Assembly (NCBI GenBank): GCA_027924645.1
Contig: BSBN01000809.1
Span: 43,678,001 to 43,742,000 of the forward strand
Direction of reading: 5' to 3'
DNA length: 64,000 bases
Origin: Cunninghamia lanceolata
Lineage: Eukaryota; Streptophyta; Pinopsida; Cupressales; Cupressaceae
Positions 11,838-24,732 of this stretch are shown one piece after another. A program made the position numbers and the translations under genes. The notes below the pieces were generated by a model, which saw only the letters and a program-made list of their open reading frames with translations, searched no databases and had not been told where the DNA came from. Positions within the stretch are counted from its first letter, which is position 1; every line of letters begins with the position of its first letter.

Positions 11838-12488
11838 AATGGGTTCAAGCCACCATAATTACTGATTGTTATAACTGGAATCTAAATTTTAATACATTAA
11901 TAGGTCAAAACTGTACAAAGTTTATTATTAATTGCTTTGAACAATATGAAAATTGTAATAAGAGGTGAAACTTTTTATCCAATAAAAATTCCAATAATTG
12001 ATTTTTTAACTATTTTTATTAGAAATTTACATATTTACTTTTTAAAAAAATTTACTTTAGGTAAAAAAAAATTATAACATTAAATAGAGATAATAATAAC
12101 TAATTAAGTACTCTTGGTTATAATTAAATTAGCAAAAAGAAAGATACAAAATCCTAAGTGCCATAACAATTGGGAAGTTTAATTCAACATAATTTTAAGT
12201 TGATTTTTCATTTTATATGACCATTTTATGTGGATGAATTACTAAATGGGGCAACTGCCCTCTTCGTGGAAAGGATATCTTGCTTAGCTATATTGACAGC
12301 TAAGCCACGTAGCTGTGGGCAAGTGTGTCTGTCAAAACCCATCTTCTTCGTAACTCCAAAGGTTATTAGTGCTATCACTTAAACGTCAGCACTGAATAAT
12401 TTCTTCGAAGGACTTACTATCTTGAAAGCTCTGTGGCTTTTGTCTTGTATCATCTATTTTCTGTGGCCAACAGTGGCTGAAAAAGAAC
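11838..12488. other. AT-rich flank, no gene
   Basis: Nothing coding is visible. The last bases AGAAC (12484-12488) are the left target-site copy of the next element. Confidence 0.6.
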
Positions 12489-13457
12489 TGTAGACACCCA
12501 AATTTGTCCCAACTTTGTCCATGTCCTGCAACACCTAGTCAAATACATTATCCTAGACATCATGTAGCATTTTGTCCTAAATCCCTCTCTTAATCCCATT
12601 AATTAAATAAATTTTATTTATTTAATTAAAATCCCATCTTAATCCCATCCTTATCCTACTTAGCCAATTAATTAAATAAATTTTATTTATTTAATTAATT
12701 CTACATCATATCCCAATCATATCCTATCCTCATCACAATTAATTAAATAAATTTTATTTATTTAATTAATTTCCACATCATATCTTATCCCATCCTATTC
12801 ATCTATCCAATTAATTAAATAAATTTTATTTATTTAATTAATATCCAACTCATATCCCAACTAATTCAAATATTTTATTTGAATTAAGCCCTCACCTTTC
12901 ACCACATTCCAACACTTGTCCAGTCAATCATGTGTTGTAGTACAACTTTTATCTTTCACATGCACAACTAATGGGACCTAATTTTAGTATTTATCTACAC
13001 AAGCACACCTAAGCCTTATCTTCCCTTGCCACATGTCAATTGACTACAATTTCTTAATGTGCAAGGAAACCTAACTTAATCCTATCCATCCATTTCATCT
13101 AAAGCCCTAATTGATCTTAGCCATCCATTGAACCAAGCCTTTCCTATAAAACAAGCCTCTCTTGAGCCATTAGGAAATTTCATGATTCTTCTTCATGCAA
13201 CCTCACTCTGCTGAATTTTCATCTCAAGCCATTATCTATCCTCTTTCAATCCATCTAGCTTGCATCTATCATCTACCAATCATCCATCATTTATCTTCTT
13301 ATCAACGTTATGTTGCGGAATCGAGCAATCAACACAACAAAGCGATCAATCAATCGAGCTCATCTTCCATCTTCGAGGTATTGAATTATTTGGGTTTAGG
13401 TTATGCATTTCATTGTTTGATCATTTCCATTTATAAATCCAAATTTTTCGATATACA
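12489..13457 (+). repeat. 5' LTR with an array of AT palindromes
   Basis: 969 bp. Four perfect hairpins with 14-nt arms TTAATTAAATAAAT and loop TTT lie at 12599-12629, 12668-12698, 12739-12769 and 12811-12841. A fifth related one (arm AATTCAAATA, loop TTT) is at 12863-12885. A TATAAAA box is at 13145-13151. Confidence 0.92.
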
Positions 13458-13460
13458 TTC

Positions 13461-13478
13461 TGGCACGCCCGGTGGGAC
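13461..13478 (+). other. Primer binding site, tRNA not identified
   Basis: TGGCACGCCCGGTGGGAC begins three bases after the 5' LTR. It starts with TGG, as expected for pairing with a tRNA CCA end. It is not the initiator-Met site used by the other elements here, and I cannot name the tRNA with confidence. Confidence 0.7.
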
Positions 13479-16400
13479 TCACGTCCCTGATTAACTCTCT
13501 TGTTTGAGTTGTTTTTTTTTGAAGATCAGATCTCTTAGAGCATCAATCTGTCATTCTTGCAGGTTTTTGTAGCAAAAATTTGTATTTCTCTAACCCTAGT
13601 TTTGTTAAATTTTGCAAATTTTGAGGGTAAACTGTCATAGATTGTGTCCTGGGCAAAAACGAACTGCACCATTGCGATCATAAGGTTATTTCCATGAATT
13701 TTGACTATAAATTTGCCTATTTTTCGTGATTGAAATTTTTGAAAAAAATTGAAATTTTTTTTAGTTTCGCAAGTTTTAACATACGATCCGTACGGCCTGC
13801 GTGAAATATCTCTATGCAAATCAATTGTTATCTATGTTCATCATTGTTGCAGGCTAATTTTTGATTGCAGGAGATTGTTTGTCTTATATTGCAAGGCTTG
13901 TTTGGTCTATGTCGACCTTAGTTTGATCTCTGCAAACCTGCAAAAACTCACTGTACAGTCCTTACCAGTCATTCCCCAATCCTTTTTCCTATCACTGCTA
14001 TTAGATCTTTGCATCAGATCTGCTATTTCTAAACCCGCGGTCACCTCCCATGATAAACCCTAAATGGCATTTTGACCATTGCATCCATCGATCCAGAGTC
14101 TCAGTCGGCCAAATCTTCCACTGTGGATAGTAAATCATACCCGCAGAGAACCCCACACGGCAGATCCACGTCGCACTGGTATCCTGTAGGCAGCAACCAC
14201 CCCGATCGTGATTTCAACCAACAGATCTTCTATTCGGACAACAAATAGTTCGCACACGAAATCTTCAGTCATCACATTTCAAAGTCTCCATTTATTCGAC
14301 GGTCCATCAAAGATTTCAAGGGCTAGCATTTATCAAACCTTCAGTGGATTCCGTTTGACTTGCGGCAAATACAATCGGTAGCATCACAAGGTTTTGCAAA
14401 ACTCGTCAGCCTTAATCTCTGGCACATTGACAATTTACATCAAATACTCCCTGTAGCAGATCCACGTTTCCCGGCGGCTCTGCTAAATATCTCAGCTTCA
14501 GCTTCACGATCTCTGTGGGAGATCTTTGTCATTGGTCGCAGCTTCCAACAATCTCGGCGGAACCTTGTTCATATCGACGTATTCCTATTTACTTCTGGCA
14601 GCAAGAACATACAAATCTGCGATCTCCACATATTGGTCGTCTTTTCGAATCTCCAGCATTTCATTGTCATCCATAGTGATCTAAGGCTAAAATCATCAGC
14701 AGTCTCCATCCTTTTCCAAACACTCTTCAGCAGCTACAAGGAGATCTCACCTTCTACAAGAAACGAATTTCATATCTCCAGTGGCTGTTTCGAACAATCA
14801 AGGCAGTCAAGGATAGTTATCGGCAGTTTTTGCTCACATCATTGATGACCGGAATCTGCATTAGCATTCAGATCTCCAAGCATTTGGCAGTTTGCATCAT
14901 CCATTCCTGGCAACAGTGATTAATATCTCTCTGTTGGTAGTCTAAACCTAATGGCCCATTTGCCACAGTCGACTTCAACATAATTCTCTATTGGCATTTC
15001 ATTCTTTTAGATCTGCAGTTTTCAAAAGCAATCTCCTTCATTCGCATTCCTTGTATAGGCACAAATCTCACAAAATTTTAGTGGCCATTTCTTTTGACAA
15101 TTGGCACCTCTTGTACAAAACTGCGACATTAATTGTAACCGTTATATTTGATAGCTCTTGGTCACATTCACGAGTGGGCAGAGGGGCAACCAGTTCGCCC
15201 ATTGAATTTTATCTTTGCCCTAACCTTGTCCTTGGTCACATGAAGGACCAAGAGCTTCAATCGATATAAACTAGTAAATAGACTGCCAGACTATAGACCG
15301 GACATGTGACCAAGACAAATGCAAGCTGTCAGCAGTAACATTAAAGAGTAAGAGTTACCAAGTGCTTCCTACATGCCGAAGGAGGCTATTTTTTTCAAAC
15401 TTGCATAACTTTCACGTACGGAGTCAAAATCGCACGAACAAGGACTCGTTGGAAAGCTGGGAGAACGAAATCTGTAGTTGAGTAGGTTTTATTAGGTGAC
15501 TATGCCATTTTTTAGGCTTTTTTATTAGTCAAAGTTCAGCTTCATTGCAAACTTCATTTGAGCATAACTTGAGCAATTTTGATCGTTTTTAAGCGAAACT
15601 TTTTTTCAAATTGCTTAGAATCTCCTAAAATTTCTGTCTATGCAATCTATTTTTCTGTATTAGATCATTTTCATCAAATTTTATCAGATTTCATCTTTTT
15701 CACATAGCTTTCTTCTATGCAAGTTTACTTGTTTCTTTTTGGAATTGGTGACTTGTAAGGGCATTTGAGGAGCTGGAGCAACATTGGCATCAACATCTAC
15801 AACAAATTGGATAGTGAATTAACTAGGTGCAATCATTTCATCTCTTATCTTCTAATCTTGCTTGATCACACATTTGGACTTTGGGCATAAAACGAACAAC
15901 TTGCTTGCTATCACATCATCGAGAAATTGGGCTTAAAATGAATCATTGTCTTCTATCACATTTGGATTTGGGTTTAAAAAGAACAAGTGCTTGAATTGTC
16001 TTCCACACATTTCATTCTCTAAGGGTCAATTAACAAGTGCAAGTGTGAATCAAGTGACAGCTCACTTGGTTTGCTTTTGTAAACCCTATCTAGGAGGCCT
16101 ACTTGGAGACACACCACTCTAAGGGATGACCTCAATCAAGGCTGAATCGAAAGACACCCTCATTGGGAGTTAGAATCTTGTCACTCTTGGCTAAGCCCCA
16201 AAGAACTTTATACCTTTGGGAAGTGAAGGTGAAGGGTGGGTTACCCCTTTCTCTCGGCTATGTGACAGGATTTCACTTTCAATTCCATAGTCAACCTCAT
16301 GTAAACATAGCCCAAAACCTAATTGGCCATATCCATTTGACTAGACATTAGGCTTGTTGATGTGTCTTCCATGTGTGCTTGCTTAACCATCATCACATTC

Positions 16401-16629
16401 TTTCAAACTAAAACTTGCTTATGTGTCTTGTGTGAGTGACTCATGTGTGTATATACATAATCATTTGTTTGAACATTGCCAAATCAAGCTATAAATACCA
16501 AACATATAAACAAATCAATCTAAACTTTCATCCTAGTCATCTTCATCCTAATCAACTTCATCCAAACAATCCACATCATCATCGAATCATAACCAAGCAC
16601 TTGCCAAAAAGGAATTAAGACTTAAACAC
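13479..16629 (+). other. Long leader of the pol-less element
   Basis: About 3.1 kb between primer site and gag-like frame. Open frames here (for example 14360-14845) have no recognisable motif and are not supported as genes. This is probably untranslated leader, perhaps holding the packaging signal, which is inference. Confidence 0.5.
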
Positions 16630-19600
16630 TTGTGTGACATCATGTCAACCTTAGAGGACCTCCAAAAACTCCTTCATATGCTTCGCCACATGTATGCAAG
16701 CCAATCACCTTTAGAGCAGCAAACCTTTCAAAGCATTCAAGAACTAATTCAAATATGTCGAACAAACCAATCCTCACACATACAATGCCTCTTGGAAGAA
16801 ATCCAACACCTCATGGCCACTTGCAAAGTCCAACGACCATCCTATCTAGCGCCTATCCCATCATATCTATCCTCTCATCAACCCAATTCTATACCAACTT
16901 ATTCCATTTCCTCTAATATTAGCCCGTATCCATGTCAATCTCCATCTCAACAACCATTACCTTATGCAACCCCTCCATCATCATTACATCAACACATTCA
17001 ACTACCACAACATCAACCAATTCAACAATTTCAACCATCACAACAACTCATTCAACAATTCCAACAACAACAAATCATGTCACAACAACAAGTCCAAACA
17101 CCATCCCAACCTCAACAAATTCCACATCAACCTTACATGTCATATCCATCCACTTCCTATCAACTTAATCCACCTATCCACCAAGTCAATGCCACATCAA
17201 CCTATGAACATCCACCTCAAGCTTATCTAATCCCTCATGCCACCATTCCAATGCAATACCAAGCCCATCCATAAGGCAATCAAGTACTATCACAAGAACA
17301 ACATGCAAGTCCAAATGGCCTTTTGTAAATAAATCAAGTGAACACAAGTCAACCTTGCCAATAAGATCACATGCCCACATCTTTGAGTCCACTGCAAGAT
17401 ATTCTGTCTACATATCCTACCATCGCACCTAGCTACCAAGACTATCACTGGCCTCCACAACAAGCACAAATGAGCCCAAGTCCACCTTTGCAACAAGAAG
17501 CACATGCAACTCCAAGTGGCCCTTTGTACATAAACCATGCGAGCCTAATGCAACAAGACTTAATTACCTTTAACAAGGGAGATACCAAACCATCTAGTTC
17601 ATCCTATGAGTGGCCTCCATCATCGAATCACATGCCATCACATGAACCAACAAGTCCTATCCCAACACCACCATGTGATCCTACTCCTAGTCCATTGGTC
17701 CATCAACCTTCCAAATCACCAAGCCCTCCATTACCTTCATCAGCATGCCATTCTAATCCTTCACCAAAGGATGTAGTTGAGATAGTTTTACAAAGAATGC
17801 TTGAAGCAAAACTCATTGAACTTCCTGAAGTTAAACCATGTGAAGAAAGTCCATATGATGAACATGATTATTGTGCATACCATAGGACCAAAGGCCATAA
17901 TACAAATCAATACCCAATATTTGTCCCAATTATTTATAAGGTGTACTCACCTATAATGGGAAATCATGCCACATCATCCCAATCCTATGTGTCATCCCCA
18001 TCTACTCCAAATCCTAATCCATCCAATCCCATTATCCCTCCATCTAATCCTAATCCTAATCCAACGCCATCTACCCTTATCATACATCCATTATATTGCC
18101 CATCTACTCATACCCTTGCGAAGGATGTGATCCATTGGCTACTAGCTAGGAATAAACTACCTCCATGTCAAACACCCATTCATGAACCTACCAAAGAACT
18201 TCCAAAGGTCATGTCCAATCATATATCCCCATGCCAAACACCTATCCTTGAGACTATCACAGAGCCTTCAATTAACATTCTTAACCCTCCAAGCCCATCA
18301 TGTGACCTATAAGCCATCAAGCCTATTTGCGAACCTTCTATCATTAATCGAAGTCAAGAGTCATCATGTTCTCATGTTGTTGACCACGAGCCTATCCAAG
18401 AGCCTTCCACTTCCATTCAAGCAACCCAAGAGGTATGTCAAGAGTTTAACCCTAAGCATGTGGAAATATTAAGCCCTAGTCCAACTCAAGATCAAAACAC
18501 TTCCATTCAACCCATCCATAACATTTACCTTCTTTATGATCAAGATGATACCTATGAAGCTGTTATCCATGAGCACCTTGATCCTATCCATAATCCTATA
18601 TCGATCCATGAGCAAGATATCCACATTGCTCCTAGTCATCCGCCATCTAGCCCTATCCATAATGAGCAAACATCCACTTGTCATGATGAGACACTTGTCC
18701 CTCAAGTGAGCATAAAAGATCAAACATATAACTTGGATCTTAGTGAACACAATGCTAATCAAGATCCTAATGATCCTCCTTCCACATCCACCATCAAGTC
18801 CACTTCAAATCCACCATCATGTCTGATTGGTATTACCACCCTTATACATGAGTGTTCCTCCTTACGACAAAAACAACCTCTATCCACTTCACCTTCTCCA
18901 TCCAATAATGAACTCAAGTCTAGTGTTCAAACCACACCTAGTCCCATTGTTCATAGCATCCTCCAAAACATGAACTACAAAGGTAAAGGTCTAGGTCTTT
19001 ATGAACAAGGCATTTTTTTGGAGCCAAACCATGTCAAGGTCCCTCCAAGCTCATATGGCCTTGGATACACACCCCAAGGTAAACAAGGCCAAGATGTTGG
19101 TAATTCCTCCATCCATCCTAAGCTTACCACTTTCCATCGTACCCCCCATCATCTACCCAAAACATATGTTGCCATTCCATCTCCATCATCCTATAAATGT
19201 CAAAAGCATGTGACCGTACACCTTCCGCCATCCACTTTGCCTCCACTTTTACCAACTCCAAATACCCATCCATCCACCTTGCCACCATTGCTTCCAACAC
19301 CTAACATACATATCATTCATAAGTATCCTTACATCCCTAATCATGGCCAACAAAAGTACACATCATCTAAGCATAAAGCTTCCAATCATTTCATCCACTC
19401 CACCCACCCCATGGGTTTCAAAAGCAAAAGTTTTGATGCCTCTACTTATAAAGCTAAAAATCCTACCAAAATTCCTAAATGTCTTCATACCTCAAGACAT
19501 AAAGAATCAAAATCAAAGCAAAGTACATTCACAAAGCCATCTAAACCCATACCTCCAAAAGCAAAGCCTAAAAGCAAAATGGTTTGGGTTCCTAAGCAAA

Positions 19601-19974
19601 TAGCTAGCGAAGTGAATGAGGCATCCTTATCCACATCTCAAGAATCCCAACCACCTATATCCATCCAAAAGCCTACTTCCATCCAAAACTTCCATTCTCT
19701 TCAACAATCCCACAAGCAAAGAAAAAGCACTAAAAATACTAAATCTATGTGGGTTCCTAAATCACTTCATCAACCATTTCCTAAGAAAACAACCCCATTG
19801 CTTCCTACACCACCATCCAATCAAAAGCTTCAATGTTTATCACGGTGTGTGCAACCATTGGTCATGGTTCCCTTCCATTCCAAAACATTTCCACATGCCT
19901 CCATCTCCCCATCCTTCATCCATTATCCTACAAATCTTCCCCATCACCTTCCTATGGTCCATGCTTTTGCATAA
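16630..19974 (+). pseudogene. Gag-like protein with zinc-finger remnant and G-patch
   Basis: One reading frame runs through 3.3 kb (~1,115 codons), with stops at 17272, three positions between 17275 and 17370, and 18310, and no frameshift. Order: a leucine-rich helical N-terminus (TLEDLQKLLHMLRHMY); a Q/P-rich region; a degraded zinc finger (CAYHRTKGHNTNQYP near 17874, where a Tyr sits at the usual last Cys); Pro/Ser/Thr-rich linkers; a G-patch near 18960-19070 (NMNYKGKGLG, then SSYGLGYTP); a short repeated PSTLPPLLPTPN unit near 19230-19310; and two WVPK motifs (about 19585 and 19750). The finger and G-patch pairing is known from Gypsy Tat/Ogre gag-protease proteins, but no protease motif follows. 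The stops lie mostly in CAA-rich context. Probably a recently dead structural protein that could bind element RNA. Confidence 0.7.
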
Positions 19975-20177
19975 GCCTTTTATCCATCCATCCTTGCATG
20001 AACCTTTCATAATCCACATCTTAATCTATTATCCATCTAATCCATCTCCCATCCATGCAATCCCTTATCAACATCTATGAGCACACTTGACATGGTCCAT
20101 GCGAAGACATCATCAATCTCTAAAGGGACACTATCAACCTTCATAGCACTAGCCACTTGAGTCCCTCCTATCTATTA

Positions 20178-20378
20178 CCATGGTGAAAACCTGGCAAACA
20201 GGCGCCGTGTGTAATTGTCAACCCATCTAAAAGCAAAAAAGAAAAAAAAAAGCAAAAAAGCAAAAAAAAAAAAATCAAAAAAAGTAAGAGAAATCCCTTC
20301 GTCCAACGGTGAAAACCTGGTAAACAGGTGCCTTAGATAAGTACCATGATGAAAACCTGGCAAACAGGCGTCATGTGT
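20178..20378 (+). repeat. Three copies of a GAAAACCTGG hairpin motif
   Basis: GGTGAAAACCTGGCAAACAG-type units occur at about 20182, 20309 and 20349. Each can pair CCTG with CAGG over a 5-base loop and is followed by GCGCC-, TGCC- or GCGTC-like text. An A-rich run (about 20229-20285) lies between the first two. They lie after the gag-like frame, where an intact element would carry its pol-to-LTR spacer. Role unknown. Confidence 0.7.
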
Positions 20379-21330
20379 AGGTTGATCTTCTATGTCACCT
20401 ACACTTGGGGGCACATTGTCTCATCCAACCTATCCATTTCCAAACTATCTATCCCATTATATCATTTTCCATCCTATCTTATCCTATCTTGTCATCCTAC
20501 AATCCTTAGCCATTACATAAACATGCCTATCCTATTGAACCCATTTATCCATCCTCCCCCATTTTGATTTTGATGAAGACATAGGGGCAAAATGTTGAAA
20601 CATGTTTGGATATCTCTTGACATACCTTCTTTCCAAACCAAGTCCTATCCATTGACCATTTATCCATCTCATTTAAACCAATCCATCATGTCATCCCTTG
20701 GTCATGAACCAATCATGTAAAAATCCTAAGCATTACCACCTAGAATGGGGCAAGTTAGTTCTTCCTATGCGACATAGCCTTTGAAGATCACATCCTAGCT
20801 CCCTTATGATCCATCCACTATGGCATATCCTTATCACGAGCTTTCCATCTTATAGCTTATCCCCATCTGTTTATCTTGAGCTTTACACTCTAGCCTACCT
20901 ATCCATTTATCATGAGGCAAGCATCCATCCCTTATATGGCCTATCCTCTTATCTATCCACCCATTTATCATGAGCCTTCCATCCCTTGTTGCCCAACCTT
21001 TTATCCATCCATCTTACATCCATCCTTGCACCTAGACTTGGTTTTCTCCCTTGTCATTGGTATCTAGCACAAAGGCTACCCAAATTGTAAATCTATTGAC
21101 ATCCCAAAACATTGAAAAACACAAAAAAATCAAAATATGTCAAAAAAATCCAAAAAATCAAATATCCAATGAAAAATCCAAGTAATAATATGAATCACAT
21201 CATCCAAATCAATCCACTCCATCAAAATTCAATCAAAATCAAATCATCATTATCACCATCAATTCTTCCTATCAATAACATTCATTCATCCATTTCAATC
21301 AATCACTTCTTCTAATCATATCAATCAAAT

Positions 21331-22218
21331 CAATCTAAGCAATGATCTTAAATGCAAATCACACTAATCCATATCAAGCAAGCTAATCAATCAAGGAACA
21401 TTATCCAATCAAATCAACAGGTTTTGATCCTAATCTTGTCATGAGCCCAATCAATATTAATGGGATATAGTGTTCCCACATCCTTGTGTTGATCTAGGGA
21501 TATAGCTTTCCCCACAATGACAACACTATCTATGAAAACAATCAAACAATCAATTATTGGTTTATGACTTGACAAGGGCAATACCTTGTTTGTTTTACAT
21601 CCTTTGAGCACACTGAGAACACTTGCTTATGCTTAGATTGCATGAACACTCTAATCATCACACCATCATTATCATCATTCAAAACAATCAACCTAGCAAT
21701 AGAAAACATCACAACCAAAGCACATGAAACCAACCATCAAAACAAATCCTATCAATCATCAGCATCAAAACCAAAACAAATCAACTCAAAGCACATCAAG
21801 CCAACCATCAAAACAAATCTAATCACTTCAGAAAATCAAAAGTAGCTCAATCCACCACATATCATCACATCATCAACATTTCATCAAATCAATCTTCATC
21901 CATCATTTCATCATCCTCAAAATCATTCTAAGCAATAATCCAAGTGCAAGACAATCCTTAAGCTATACCAATCAAGTTAATCAATCAAGCCAAGTTATCC
22001 AATCACAATCAATGGTCTTGATCCTAGCCTTGTTATAAGCCAACTGAATCAATAAACCAACCAACCAACTCAGCAAACAACCTTGTGTTGATCTAGGGAT
22101 ATAGCTTTCCCCGCCATGACAACACTCTCAACCATCATCAACAAATCAATCAGCAATTAATCATTGGTTTATAGCTTGACAAGGGGCAATACCTTGTTTG
22201 TTTTTGAATCATTTGTGC
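21331..22218 (+). repeat. Diverged ~290-bp duplication
   Basis: Copy A (about 21331-21612) and copy B (about 21920-22218) share, in order, TCTAAGCAAT, ATCAATCAAG, TTGATCCTA, CCTTGTGTTGATCTAGGGAT, ATAGCTTTCCCC, ATGACAACACT and CTTGACAAGG(G)GCAATACC. Between them lies CA/AT-rich low-complexity DNA. No coding function is visible. Confidence 0.75.
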
Positions 22219-22780
22219 ATGCTTTCTTGCTTGCTTGTGTGTGTTATCATTTTATCTTGCTTTTATATCACATCGGTATCATTTTCAGCTCATATTCATA
22301 TCTTGTGTATGTTGGAATAGCTTTTTGCACTGTCCTTTGCATCTAAGGTCATATCATACCTTTTGTGCATTAGGACTTTAACACTCTAAGTTTACTTCCT
22401 CATACGTTAGACAAGGTTGTATTACGCTGGGGCACAAGACACATCGTCACCCTGGTCCTTATACCTTGGTACATAACGTCTAGTGCTATATCAAACATCA
22501 TGGTTGCTCACCTTCATTGTAGCATAACACATCTTCATTTCTTCTATCTATCCCCTTATCTTTCTTTTGTAGCCAAGCCATTTCTTTTCGAGAGCCTACC
22601 TGTGTTTGTCCAAGCCGCCTATCCTCTCGAGGGGGCATCATCATCCTATCTTTCCATCATCATCATCATCCTCATCATATCCTTACATCATCATCACTAT
22701 CCTTTTCCTCTATCCATACCTTAGCTTCTTTGAAATGATGTTACTCAAAGCAAATCTCATAATCTCGAACATCATCTCAA

Positions 22781-22792
22781 AGAGGGGCAAAA
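22781..22792 (+). other. Polypurine tract of the pol-less Gypsy-like element
   Basis: AGAGGGGCAAAA lies directly upstream of the 3' LTR start TGTAGACAC, at the position expected for the plus-strand primer. Confidence 0.75.
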
Positions 22793-23761
22793 TGTAGACA
22801 CCCAAATTTGTCCCAACTTTGTCCATGTCCTACAACACCTAATCAAATACATTATCCTAGACATCATGTAGCATTTTGTCCTAAATCCCTCTCTTAATCC
22901 CATTAATTAAATAAATTTTATTTATTTAATTAAAATCCCATCTTAATCCCATCCTTATCCTACTTAGCCAATTAATTAAATAAATTTTATTTATTTAATT
23001 AATTCCACATCATATCCCAATCATATCCTATCCTCATCCCAATTAATTAAATAAATTTTATTTATTTAATTAATTTCCACATCATATCTTATCCCATCCT
23101 ATTCATCTTTCCAATTAATTAAATAAATTTTATTTATTTAATTAGTATCCAACTCATATCCCAACTAATTCAAATATTTTATTTGAATAAGCCCTCACCT
23201 TTCACCACATTCCAACACTTGTCTAGTCAATCATGTGTTGTAGTACAACTTTTATCTTTCACATGCACAACTAATGGAACCTAATTTTAGTATTTATCTA
23301 CACAAGGACACCTAAGCCTTATCTTCCCTTGCCACATGTCAATTGACTACAATTTCTTAATGTGCAAGGAAACCTAACTTAATCCTATCCATCCATTTCA
23401 TCTAAAGCCCTAATTGATCCTAGCCATCCATTTGAACCAAGCCTTTCCTATAAAACAAGCCTCTCTTGAGCCATTAGAAAATTTCACGATTCTTCTTCAT
23501 GCAACCTCACTCTGCTGAATTTTCATCTCAAGCCATTATCTATCCTCTTTCAATCCATCTAGCTTGCATCTATCATCTACCAATCATCCATCATTTATCT
23601 TCTTATCAACGTTATGCTGCGGAATCGAGCAATCAACACAACAAAGCGATCAATCAATCGAGCTCATCTTCCATCTTCGAGGTATTGAATTATTTGGGTT
23701 TAGGTTATGCATTTCATTGTTTGATCATTTCCATTTATAAATCCAAATTTTTCGATATACA
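22793..23761 (+). repeat. 3' LTR of the pol-less Gypsy-like element
   Basis: 969 bp, near-identical to 12489-13457. The four long AT palindromes are kept (from about 22903 to 23145); the fifth is broken by loss of one base near 23188. The right flank is GGAAC. Confidence 0.92.
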
Positions 23762-24038
23762 GGAACACTTAAGGTTTCTACGCATAGAAAACACTTAAAA
23801 GTCAATAGATACCAAAACAGTCTATATTTCTACGGATACATCAATGCTTAAATCAAGTCATCTTTTGCGTATTCAACAAGAAAATGTAGCCTTTTTCTTA
23901 GGAAGGCTAGGATTTGAACTCTAATTTTTAAGTTTGACTTTTGAAAACTATCGCTTCCTCTCTAAGAAAATCACTCTGTTTGTTGTGGCCGACGATAGCT
24001 TGACTTAACTCCAAAACATTGAAGTCGCTACGGCTATT

Positions 24039-24175
24039 CTTAAATATCATCCACTTCAACAGTCAAAGGTCAATTTTGGCCAATAAAAATAGGACAAATA
24101 TTTACCACTTTTTGTTGTGAATGAGGTGTAAAATTCCTATTGACTATTTGACCATTGAAGTGGATGATATTTAAG
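24039..24175. repeat. Foldback (MITE-like) inverted repeat
   Basis: CTTAAATATCATCCACTTCAA at the left (from 24039) returns as its reverse complement at the right (to 24175). The pairing continues imperfectly through GTCAAA. The span is 137 bp. GTCGCTAC occurs just outside on both sides (near 24024 and 24183) and could be an 8-bp TSD. No transposase is present. Confidence 0.65.
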
Positions 24176-24732
24176 TAAAATGAGTCGCTACCCACAAAAC
24201 ATTTGGAATATGCGCTGAACTTTCAATCAATCCCTGTTTACCGAAGCATGCCTCAAAGGCTAGATCAAGTCGTTGTTTACCGTATTCAACAAGGAAATGT
24301 AGGGCCTTTCCTACCAATATTAGGATTTCACCACAGCATCAATCATTGTAATGGGAACTTAGATTTTTAAGTTATGCTTGAAAACTATTTTTTCACCTGT
24401 AACCATGTTTTTAACACTTTGAAAAGCATTCATTGTATTTATTTTCAATGTAAGTCTTAATTGAAGCAGTCATCTGATGATATTATCTTTCTTATGTGGC
24501 CTACACAATCAAACCATGAAATGACTATCCTCTTAATTAATTGGAGACTTTTTAAAAGAAAAAGAAAGCATATTAAAAAAATGTACACGCCATAGGGGTC
24601 CTTTAAACCTTTGGACAGGGGATTGTCAAAAGAAAACTTTAGATGTTGATTAAACAAGTGTTGTATAATGATTAATTTTTATAATTGTAACATGTTTATT
24701 ATGTATTGGTGGTTTGATTAAGAAAAATAGAT

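Larger units (their letters stand above)
12489..23761 (+). mobile_element. Pol-less Gypsy-like retrotransposon (LARD type), 11.3 kb
   Basis: Two direct LTRs of exactly 969 bp (12489-13457 and 22793-23761) start TGTAGACACCC and end GATATACA. The flanks are AGAAC and GGAAC, a 5-bp TSD with one difference. By eye the LTRs differ at about 13 substitutions and two 1-base indels, the least diverged pair in this window. A primer site follows the 5' LTR and a purine tract precedes the 3' LTR. The only coding part is a gag-like frame with a zinc-finger remnant and a G-patch. No protease, RT, RNase H or integrase is visible, so movement would need enzymes from another element. The gag features resemble the Tat/Ogre branch of Ty3/Gypsy, but that placement is an inference. 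Confidence 0.88.

Noticed and set aside
12598..12890. Regularly spaced LTR palindromes as a CRISPR array
   Set aside because: Repeats are AT palindromes with related spacers in a plant LTR; there are no cas genes and the setting is eukaryotic.
14360..14845. 161-codon frame in the leader of the pol-less element
   Set aside because: No motif or composition signal; chance opening in a higher-GC stretch.
16932..20080. Additional Ser/Thr/His/Pro-rich frames in other phases of the gag-like region
   Set aside because: Shadows of CA/CT-rich low-complexity coding DNA in the main frame.
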